From Leucobacter sp. (GTDB lineage: Bacteria; Actinomycetota; Actinomycetes; Actinomycetales; Microbacteriaceae): DNA of 6,010 nt. The stretch lies in assembly GCA_031178565.1 (NCBI GenBank), contig JAPSIU010000179.1, positions 1 to 6,010 on the forward strand, in the 5' to 3' direction. Shown here in pieces: positions 1-5,284 of the stretch; the first letter of the stretch is position 1, and the number at the start of each line of letters is the position of its first letter. A program made the position numbers and the translations under genes. The notes beneath the pieces were generated by a model that had not been told where the DNA came from, did no database searches, and saw only the letters and a list, made by a program, of their open reading frames with translations.

Positions 1-18
1 ACGGGCTCCGGGTCGCTG

Positions 19-33
19 GGGCCGCTCCGGCCC
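19..33 (-). terminator. Possible hairpin downstream of the SDR gene (weak terminator candidate)
   Basis: A perfect GC-only inverted repeat, GGGCCG-CTC-CGGCCC, lies about 30 nt past the stop codon of the short-chain dehydrogenase gene in its direction of transcription. The stem is 6 bp with a 3-nt loop. No T-run follows, so it is not a classical intrinsic terminator; high-GC actinobacteria often have hairpins without a U-tract, but GC-rich DNA also gives such repeats by chance. The rest of positions 1-63 shows no start codon for a further minus-strand gene and no recognisable coding signal. Confidence 0.25.
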
Positions 34-63
34 GGCGTCGACGAGGGCCGCGCGTCTACGAGC

Positions 64-867
64 TCAGGACGCGGGCGGGGTGAAGCGCCCGTCGATCGCG
101 GTCCAGCCGCCGTCGACGAGCAGCGTCGATCCCGTGACGAAGGACGACGCGTCCGAGGCCAGATAGACGACCGCACCCGCGAGCTCGTCCGGCCGCGCCC
201 AGCGGCCGAGAGCGGACTTCTGCGCGTACGCGCCGTACCACTCGTCGTTCGCCTTGATCTGCGCGGTCAGCGGCGTCTCGACGACCCCGGGTGCCACGAC
301 GTTGACGCGCACGCCCTGCGCCCCGTACTCCGCGGCCGCCGTCTTCGCGAGCTGCACGAGCCCGGCCTTGGTGGCGGCGTAGACCCCCTGCCCGGGTTCG
401 ACGACCTGGGCGCGGATCGAGGCGAAACCGATGATCGATCCGCCGCCGTTCGCGGCGAAGCGCTTGCCGAAATGCCGGATCAGCTGGAACGAGGCGCGCA
501 GATTGAGGTTCACGACGCGATCGAACTCCTCGAGCGTGTAGTCCTCCATGCGCTTGCGGACGTTGGTCGCGGCGGTGAAGACGAGAGCGGCGGCGGTGCC
601 GAAGCGCTCGGCTGCGGCCTCGACCGCGTCGTCGTCGAGCACGTTCAGCTGGAAGGACTCCGCCGTTCCTCCCTGTCCGGCGATGAGCGCGGTCGTCGCC
701 TCGGCGCCCTCGAGCGAGTAGTCCGCCACGACCACGTGAGCGCCCTGGGCCGCGAGCGCCTGCGCTGCTTCGCGCCCGATCCCGCTGCCCGCTCCGATCA
801 CGACGATCGTGCGGTGGTCGAGGCGGAAGAGCCGCGAGTAGTCGGGGGAGGGCTGGGCGTCGGTCAT
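64..867 (-). CDS. Short-chain dehydrogenase/reductase (SDR), NAD-type, substrate unknown
   Basis: This is a 267-residue classical SDR, a cytosolic Rossmann-fold oxidoreductase expected to interconvert an alcohol and a carbonyl. The cofactor motif GAGSGIG is at residues 25-31. Asp49 at the end of the second strand (VVVADY) points to NAD(H) rather than NADP(H). The catalytic set is present: Asn122 in NLNL, Ser150, Tyr163 and Lys167 in YAATK, with the usual 13-residue Ser-Tyr spacing. The C-terminal FVTGSTLLVDGG is typical of the FabG/gluconate-5-dehydrogenase-like group. The usual NNAG motif after strand 4 is replaced by FTAATN (97-102), followed by VRKR. The ATG has a good Shine-Dalgarno, AGAAGGA, 6 nt upstream. 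It lies 43 nt behind the aldehyde dehydrogenase and is probably cotranscribed with it. The family is certain; the substrate cannot be read from the sequence. Confidence 0.93.
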   Translation of the reverse strand: MTDAQPSPDYSRLFRLDHRTIVVIGAGSGIGREAAQALAAQGAHVVVADYSLEGAEATTALIAGQGGTAESFQLNVLDDDAVEAAAERFGTAAALVFTAATNVRKRMEDYTLEEFDRVVNLNLRASFQLIRHFGKRFAANGGGSIIGFASIRAQVVEPGQGVYAATKAGLVQLAKTAAAEYGAQGVRVNVVAPGVVETPLTAQIKANDEWYGAYAQKSALGRWARPDELAGAVVYLASDASSFVTGSTLLVDGGWTAIDGRFTPPAS

Positions 868-910
868 GGTGATTCCTTCTGCGAGTGGTGGCGGGTGCGG
901 CGACGCCGCG

Positions 911-2410
911 TCAGCCGCGGCCGCGGGGGCGGGGGCGGATCATCGCCATGCGGGTGACGGTGTACTCTTCGATCGCGTAGCGGGGACCCTCGCGGCCGAT
1001 ACCGGAGTCCTTCACTCCGCCGTAGGGCATGATGTCGGAGCGGAAGCCGGGGATCTCGTTGACGACGACGCCTCCGACCTCGAGCCGCTCGACGGCCGCG
1101 AAGGCGCTCTCGAGCGAGGCGGTGAAGATCGCAGCCTGCAGGCCGTAGCGGGAGGCGTTGACGAGGTCGATGGCCTCGTCGACCGAGTCGACCTCGGTGA
1201 GGCACACGACGGGGCCGAAGATCTCCTCGGACCACACGTCCACGTCGCTCGGAACGCTGCCGAGAACCGTGGGTCGGATCAGCGCGGGATCCGGGGTGCC
1301 CGCGCTGCCGTCGACGACCTCGTCGGGTCCGGCGAGCAGCCGGGCCCCGGCCGCCACCGCGCGGTCGATCATGGCGCGGATGCGCTCGCCCGAGGCGCTG
1401 TTGATGACGGGGGCCACATCGGTCCCGGGGTCCCGGGGGTCTCCGACCACGAGCTCGACGAGGCGCTCGACGAGGCGCTCGGTGAAGCGATCCGCGATCG
1501 GCCGCTCGAGCAGGATCCGCTGCACCGAGATGCAGGCCTGCCCGTTCGCGTAGAACCCGCCCTGCAGCACGGCGTCGACGGCGGCTTCGACGTCCGCGTC
1601 GGCCGCGACGATGAAGCCGGTGTTCGAGCCGAGCTCGAGCAGGGTCTTCCGCGGAGCCGCCTGCTGCGCGATGAGGTGGCCGATCTTCGCGGATCCGGTG
1701 AAGGAGACGACCTGGGCTCGAGGATCCCGGACCAGCGTCTCGCCGACGTCGGGACCGCCGTTCACGAGCTGCACGGCGGCCGGAGTAACGCCGTGCTCGG
1801 CGAGCACCTCGCGCACGATCGCGATGAGCTCGAGCGTCGCGAGCGGGGTGTTCGGCGCGGGCTTGACGATCACCGGGCAGCCGGCGGCGATGGCCGGGGC
1901 GAGCTTGTGCGTCGCGAGGAGCAGCGGGTAGTTGAAGCCGGCGATGCCGACCACGACGCCCGCCGGTTTGCGGGTGTAGTAGCCGATCATCCCGCGACCG
2001 AGTTCCTGCAGATCGAGGGGCACGGTTTCGCCGTGGATGCGCGAGACCTCCTCCGCGGTGGCCTGCAGGGTGACGATCGTGCGGCTCACCTCGGTGCGGC
2101 AGTCGGCTCGGGGCTTGCCGGTCTCGAGGATCAGCAGGTCTTCGAGGCGCTGCGCGTCATCCCGGATCCGGTCGTGCACGGCGACGAGGATCGACTTGCG
2201 CTGGGCGGTCGTCAGCGCGGCGACCTCGGCGAGCGCGGCCTGGGCGGCGTCGAGCGCATCCGCGGAGTCGGCGGCGCTGCCGACGGGCGCCTCGGCCACT
2301 GCGCTTCCGTCGAACGGGAAGACGATCCGGGCCGTCTCCTCGACTCTCCGCCAGCCCGATCCGACCGGCAGCGAACGCGGCGGGGCGATGAGGGCTGGGG
2401 TCTCGTTCAC
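911..2410 (-). CDS. NAD(P)-dependent aldehyde dehydrogenase (ALDH superfamily)
   Basis: This 499-residue protein is a full-length ALDH that should oxidise an aldehyde to a carboxylic acid in the cytosol. Visible active-site elements are Asn160 in GFNYP, Lys183 in VKPA, FTGS at 237-240, the general base Glu259 in LELGSN, the nucleophile Cys293 in GQACISVQRI, and EEIFGP at 395-400. The GQxCISVQRI signature and the C-terminal MPYGGVKDSGIGREGPRYAIEE recall the lactaldehyde/succinate-semialdehyde/non-phosphorylating glyceraldehyde-3-phosphate group, so a small hydroxylated or acidic aldehyde is a reasonable guess, no more. The start is GTG at 2410, supported by AAGGAG 9 nt upstream. It is the first gene of the minus-strand pair and has its own promoter with an overlapping palindrome. 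The tail is an Arg/Pro/Gly run, RPRPRGRG, probably disordered. Confidence 0.93.
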   Translation of the reverse strand: MNETPALIAPPRSLPVGSGWRRVEETARIVFPFDGSAVAEAPVGSAADSADALDAAQAALAEVAALTTAQRKSILVAVHDRIRDDAQRLEDLLILETGKPRADCRTEVSRTIVTLQATAEEVSRIHGETVPLDLQELGRGMIGYYTRKPAGVVVGIAGFNYPLLLATHKLAPAIAAGCPVIVKPAPNTPLATLELIAIVREVLAEHGVTPAAVQLVNGGPDVGETLVRDPRAQVVSFTGSAKIGHLIAQQAAPRKTLLELGSNTGFIVAADADVEAAVDAVLQGGFYANGQACISVQRILLERPIADRFTERLVERLVELVVGDPRDPGTDVAPVINSASGERIRAMIDRAVAAGARLLAGPDEVVDGSAGTPDPALIRPTVLGSVPSDVDVWSEEIFGPVVCLTEVDSVDEAIDLVNASRYGLQAAIFTASLESAFAAVERLEVGGVVVNEIPGFRSDIMPYGGVKDSGIGREGPRYAIEEYTVTRMAMIRPRPRGRG

Positions 2411-2419
2411 GGGCGTGGT

Positions 2420-2425
2420 CTCCTT
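2420..2425 (-). promoter_or_regulatory. Ribosome binding site of the aldehyde dehydrogenase
   Basis: AAGGAG on the minus strand, 9 nt before GTG at 2410. It is the main reason for choosing this non-ATG start; no ATG in the same frame close by has a comparable site. Confidence 0.7.
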
Positions 2426-2494
2426 CGGCGGCGGGAAGCTGTCGCGGCGGCATCGGCGCCCGGTGCGGACGATCGCTTCGTGATCCTCGCGACG

Positions 2495-2509
2495 AGTGGT
2501 CTTACCACT
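2495..2509. promoter_or_regulatory. Palindromic operator, GntR/FadR-like, between divergent genes
   Basis: AGTGGT-CTT-ACCACT is a perfect inverted repeat with 6-bp arms and a 3-nt spacer. It contains the TGGTnnnACCA core known from operators of the FadR subfamily of GntR regulators (for example E. coli FadR and LldR-type sites). It lies immediately downstream of the minus-strand -10 box and covers the predicted transcription start near 2504, the position expected of a repressor site. A further half-site, TTACCA, occurs at 2519-2524, exactly 17 bp from the TTACCA inside the palindrome at 2502-2507. The regulator's identity is inferred from motif resemblance only, and its gene is not in the window. 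Confidence 0.6.
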
Positions 2510-2510
2510 T

Positions 2511-2539
2511 AATATAGATTACCAGGATCGGTTCGCCAA
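2511..2539 (-). promoter_or_regulatory. Sigma-70-type promoter for the ALDH-SDR operon
   Basis: Read on the minus strand, -35 TTGGCG (2539-2534) and -10 TATATT (2516-2511) are separated by exactly 17 bp. This AT-rich patch stands out in a very GC-rich background. Transcription would start near 2504 and leave a leader of about 95 nt before the GTG at 2410. No equally good plus-strand promoter is visible. TAATAT (2510-2515) or TAGATT (2515-2520) could be a plus-strand -10, but neither has a recognisable -35. Confidence 0.6.
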
Positions 2540-2575
2540 GCAGAGGCGCCGATGCGAAACGCTGTCGAAGCCGAT

Positions 2576-2582
2576 GGAAGGA
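2576..2582 (+). promoter_or_regulatory. Ribosome binding site deciding the LeuB-like start
   Basis: GGAAGGA lies 5 nt before ATG 2588. An in-frame ATG at 2552 has a shorter AGAGG (2542-2546) 5 nt ahead of it. Starting there would add 12 residues with no counterpart before the conserved IAVLPGDGIGPE strand, so 2588 is preferred. Confidence 0.65.
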
Positions 2583-2587
2583 CCCCC

Positions 2588-3718
2588 ATGACCCAGCCGT
2601 ACTCGATCGCAGTCCTCCCCGGAGACGGGATCGGCCCCGAGGTCGTCGGCTGCGCCCTCGCCGTGCTCGACGCCGCGGAGGAGCGCTACGGCTTCCGCAC
2701 CGAGCGCAGCGAGTACGCGGCGGGCGCGAACCACTACCTCGCGACCGGCGAGCTGTTCGACGCCATCGAGGGTCGGCTGCGCGACAAGGACGCGATCCTG
2801 TTCGGCTCGATGGGCGATCCCCGCGTCACACCCGGGATCCTCGAGCGGGGTTTCATCCTCGAGATGCGCCAGCGCTTCCAGCAGGCCGCGAATGTGCGCC
2901 CGGTGCGCCTCTATCCCGGCGTGCCGACGCCCATCGCGGGTCTCACCCCCGAGCGCTGCGAGATGGTGATCGTGCGCGAGAACACCGAGGGGGCGTACGT
3001 GGGGCAGGGATCCACCGTCCACGCGGGGACTCCGAACGCCGTCGCGATGCAGGAGTCGCTCAACACGCGGGCCGGGATCGAGCGCGTCGTCGATTTCTCG
3101 TTCCGGCTGGCGCTCGGCAGGCGGCGGCGTCTCACGCTCTGCCACAAGACCAACATCCTGGTCGCCGCCGGGCGGCTGTGGCAGGAGGTCGTGAAAGACC
3201 TCGGTGCGCTGTACCCCGAGGTCGAGGTCGATTACGTGCACGTCGACGCCATGTGCTTCCACCTGCCGCTCACGCCGGAGCGCTTCGACGTCGTCGTCAC
3301 CGACAACCTGTTCGGCGACATCATCACCGACCTCGGCGCCGTGATCCAGGGCGGCCTCGGCGTCGCCACCAGCGCGAACCTGAACCTCGACGGTTCGGCC
3401 CCCAGCATGTTCGAGGCGATCCACGGGTCCGCTCCCGACATCGCGGGGAAGGGATGGGCGAATCCCTCGGGCGCGATCCTGTCGCTCGCGCTCATGCTCG
3501 GGCACCTCGGCGAGGGCGAGGCGGCGCGGGCCGTCGAGGCGGCGACGGTGCAGGTGCTCGGCGAACTGCCCGCACTCGCCGGCGCCGAGATGGGGGCGAC
3601 GACGACCGGGATCGGATCGCGGATCGCAGACCTGGTGCGCGGCGGCGCCGCGGATCCCTCACTCGTGCCCGACTCGCTGCTCGCCACGCTGGCGACGCTC
3701 GCGCCCTCGCGGCGCTAG
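2588..3718 (+). CDS. Beta-decarboxylating dehydrogenase, 3-isopropylmalate dehydrogenase (LeuB)-like
   Basis: This 376-residue member of the isocitrate/isopropylmalate/tartrate dehydrogenase family would oxidise a 2-hydroxy acid carrying a beta-carboxylate and decarboxylate it, using a divalent metal. GDGIGPEV is at 12-19, ATGE at 52-55 and GILERG at 83-88. Substrate arginines are near 94, 104 and 130. Tyr137, Lys187 in CHKTN, and metal-binding Asp220, Asp244 and Asp248 in HVDA and FGDIITD are all present. HGSAPDIAGKG (279-289) with Asp284 indicates NAD+ use. Much of it reads like actinobacterial LeuB, but RENTEG (130-135) is the form common in tartrate/malate/isocitrate relatives, and the C-terminus runs about 20-30 residues past a normal actinobacterial LeuB. 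Its position opposite an ALDH-SDR operon, with no leuC/leuD nearby, favours a catabolic paralogue, though a true leuB cannot be excluded. Confidence 0.88.
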   Translation: MTQPYSIAVLPGDGIGPEVVGCALAVLDAAEERYGFRTERSEYAAGANHYLATGELFDAIEGRLRDKDAILFGSMGDPRVTPGILERGFILEMRQRFQQAANVRPVRLYPGVPTPIAGLTPERCEMVIVRENTEGAYVGQGSTVHAGTPNAVAMQESLNTRAGIERVVDFSFRLALGRRRRLTLCHKTNILVAAGRLWQEVVKDLGALYPEVEVDYVHVDAMCFHLPLTPERFDVVVTDNLFGDIITDLGAVIQGGLGVATSANLNLDGSAPSMFEAIHGSAPDIAGKGWANPSGAILSLALMLGHLGEGEAARAVEAATVQVLGELPALAGAEMGATTTGIGSRIADLVRGGAADPSLVPDSLLATLATLAPSRR

Positions 3719-3737
3719 TCCTCGCGCCGGCGCCAAC

Positions 3738-3770
3738 GCCGTCGCCGCGGGCCGTTCGGCGGGAGACGGC
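3738..3770. terminator. Possible bidirectional hairpin terminator between convergent genes
   Basis: GCCGTC (3738-3743) pairs with GACGGC (3765-3770), and CCGC (3745-3748) can pair with GCGG (3759-3762) inside it. The structure fills most of the 52-bp gap between the convergent LeuB-like gene and hemA, where a shared terminator is expected. There is no T-run on either strand, so the assignment rests on location and symmetry. Confidence 0.35.
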
Positions 3771-5165
3771 TCAGAGCACCCGAGCGGGCTCGACCCCGAA
3801 GAGCGCGGCCAGGGCCTCGTTCGCCTCGTCCGCGCGACCCTCACGGCCGAGCCCACGGATCCGGGTGGTCGGCTCGTGGAGCAGCCGCCCGGCGAAGTGG
3901 CGCAGGGCGGCCTCGACGTCCGCGGCCTCCGCGGTGCTCTGCTGGGCCGTTCCCGGCTCTGCCGACACCCTTCGCGCGGCGTCGGCCGGCGAGTCCGACG
4001 ATCGCCGGACTCGCCCGAGCGCGTCTTCGAGGATCGCGAGCACGTGGCCCCGCCGCGCCCCGACGGCGGGCACGGCGTCGCGTTCCGCCTGTGAAGCCGC
4101 GAACTCCGCCGCGGCATCGCGCACGATGTCTCGCGCCTCGGCCTCGGCGCTGAGCTCGGGCACCGGCGCGTGCTTCGCGATGGTCTCCAGGTCGAGGAGT
4201 TCGATCCCCGGCAGCCGCGAGACCGCGGGGTCGATGTTGCGGGGCATGCCGAGGTCGATGAGCAGCCGTGAGGTGGGGGGAGCGGCGGAGCCGCGGGCGG
4301 CGGGATCCTCTGCTGCGTTCGCGACCGCGTCCGGATCCGCGGCCGCGTCGGCGACGAGATCCGCGGGGGCGAGCAGCGGATCCTGCGCCCGGCTGCACGC
4401 GATCACGATGTCCGAGGAGGCGAGTGCGTCCGCGAGCTCGGCCGCGTGCACCGGATCGAGTCCTCGGGAGGCGGCGAAGGCGTCGGCTCTGCCGGAGGGC
4501 GAGTACACGCGAACGTGCCCCGCCCCGCGGTCGCGGAGCGCGGCCGCCGTCGCACCCGCGTACGCGCCGGTCCCGATGAGGAGCACCCGCGCGTCCGCCC
4601 AGGAGTCGAGACGGCTCTCGGCGAGCAGCAGCGCGAGCCGGACGAGGGAGCGGCCGGCGGAGTGGATGCGCGTGCGCTGCTTGATCTCGCGCGAGGTGCG
4701 GGTGGCGGTCTGGAAGAGCCGCTCGAGCCGGTGCGTCATCGTGCCGGCGGAGCGCGCCCGGGTGTGGGCCCGCCGAACCTGCCCGGCGATCTCCTCCTCG
4801 CCGACCATCGCCGACTTCAGGCCGCCGGCTACGGCGAAGAGGTGCTCCGCGGCCCGGTGGCCGGAGTGCACCTCGGCCGCGGCCTCGATCTCCGCGTGCG
4901 GGATCGCGCTCGCCTGCGCCAGTCGGGCCAGCGCCAGCCGTTCAAACTCGGGGCGATCGAACGAGGACCGGCCGGGTGCGGCGCCGCCGGGACCGGCGGG
5001 GACATCGAGGTAGACCTCGAAGCGGTTGCAGGTGGCGAGGACCACCGAGCCGTCGGCGAGATCAGGATCCGCGAGCGCGCGCGTCACGGCGTCGGTGCGC
5101 CGCTCGATGCGTTCGAGCAGGGGGAAGGCGCCGTCGCGGTGATCGATGGAGAGGCAGAGCAGCAT
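3771..5165 (-). CDS. hemA: Glutamyl-tRNA reductase
   Basis: This 464-residue enzyme performs the NADPH-dependent reduction of glutamyl-tRNA(Glu) to glutamate-1-semialdehyde, the first committed step of C5-pathway haem synthesis. The catalytic domain carries nucleophile Cys46 in ATCNRFEVY, then HLFAVAGGLKSAMVGEEEIAGQV (about 108-130). The Rossmann domain begins with LLIGTGAYAGATAAAL (195-210) and holds DLGMPRNIDP (304-313). The dimerisation helix ends with FAGRLLHEPTTRIR (424-437). ATG 5165 is chosen because MLLCLSIDHR matches the usual N-terminus; an upstream in-frame ATG at 5204 would add 13 unmatched residues. No Shine-Dalgarno precedes it; the palindrome GAGAATTCTC (5169-5178) sits there instead. 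An Ala/Asp/Pro-rich stretch at about 270-299 in the nucleotide domain looks like a low-complexity insertion. The gene diverges from hemE and could share regulation with it. Confidence 0.95.
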   Translation of the reverse strand: MLLCLSIDHRDGAFPLLERIERRTDAVTRALADPDLADGSVVLATCNRFEVYLDVPAGPGGAAPGRSSFDRPEFERLALARLAQASAIPHAEIEAAAEVHSGHRAAEHLFAVAGGLKSAMVGEEEIAGQVRRAHTRARSAGTMTHRLERLFQTATRTSREIKQRTRIHSAGRSLVRLALLLAESRLDSWADARVLLIGTGAYAGATAAALRDRGAGHVRVYSPSGRADAFAASRGLDPVHAAELADALASSDIVIACSRAQDPLLAPADLVADAAADPDAVANAAEDPAARGSAAPPTSRLLIDLGMPRNIDPAVSRLPGIELLDLETIAKHAPVPELSAEAEARDIVRDAAAEFAASQAERDAVPAVGARRGHVLAILEDALGRVRRSSDSPADAARRVSAEPGTAQQSTAEAADVEAALRHFAGRLLHEPTTRIRGLGREGRADEANEALAALFGVEPARVL

Positions 5166-5168
5166 GGG

Positions 5169-5178
5169 GAGAATTCTC
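5169..5178. repeat. 10-bp palindrome in place of the hemA ribosome binding site
   Basis: GAGAATTCTC is a perfect palindrome ending 3 nt upstream of the hemA ATG. It occupies the place where a Shine-Dalgarno would be and has no anti-SD match in the hemA direction. It could bind a dimeric protein, or GAGAAT could serve as a -10 box for a nearly leaderless hemA transcript; both are speculative. Confidence 0.35.
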
Positions 5179-5240
5179 GGTACGTATCCTGATCGGGAGT
5201 TCATGAGCGGATTCCGGCCCGGGAACGGTCCGGATCCAGC

Positions 5241-5265
5241 ACATCAGATGTGACTCATCAGATGT
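5241..5265. promoter_or_regulatory. Tandem palindromic repeats (candidate operator) between hemA and hemE
   Basis: CATCAGATGT occurs at 5242-5251 and again at 5256-5265, with starts 14 bp apart. The first copy extends to a perfect 11-bp palindrome, ACATC-A-GATGT (5241-5251). The second is TCATC-A-GATGT, with only its outermost pair broken. The second copy runs into the first base of the hemE -10 box and the first occupies the -35 area, so a bound protein would directly affect hemE, and possibly hemA on the other strand. I do not recognise the cognate regulator. Confidence 0.55.
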
Positions 5266-5270
5266 ATAAG
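5265..5270 (+). promoter_or_regulatory. -10 box of a likely hemE promoter
   Basis: TATAAG matches the -10 consensus at five of six positions and ends 14 nt before the hemE ATG. A start about 7 nt downstream would leave a leader of only some 8 nt. No -35 hexamer is recognisable at 16-18 bp upstream, where the tandem palindromes sit instead, which would fit a promoter dependent on an activator. Confidence 0.5.
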
Positions 5271-5284
5271 TTACCATTCGAGCG

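Noticed and set aside
1..63. Start or end of another gene left of the SDR
   Set aside because: No start codon with a ribosome binding site on the minus strand and no plus-strand stop; too short to judge.
866..2512. 548-codon open frame on the plus strand, antisense to the aldehyde dehydrogenase
   Set aside because: The translation is Asp/Gly/Arg/Val-rich with no domain, and the opposite strand encodes a complete ALDH with all active-site residues. Long antisense frames are expected in GC-rich codon-biased genes.
2552..2587. Upstream ATG for the LeuB-like gene
   Set aside because: It has an AGAGG nearby, but the added 12 residues precede the conserved first strand without a family counterpart, and GGAAGGA before 2588 is the better site.
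2519..3505. 328-codon minus-strand frame opposite the LeuB-like gene
   Set aside because: No recognisable domain and biased composition; the plus strand carries the complete conserved dehydrogenase.
3178..5013. 611-codon open frame on the plus strand across the LeuB-like gene end and hemA
   Set aside because: Its product is an Arg/Ala/Ser-rich low-complexity string, and it overlaps two confidently identified genes in other frames.
4446..5192. 248-codon plus-strand frame opposite hemA
   Set aside because: It is antisense to the catalytic and Rossmann domains of HemA, and its translation has no family signature.
5241..5265. CRISPR array or attachment site from the tandem repeats
   Set aside because: There are only two 10-bp units with a 4-bp gap, no spacers and no neighbouring cas or integrase gene; a promoter-linked operator fits better.
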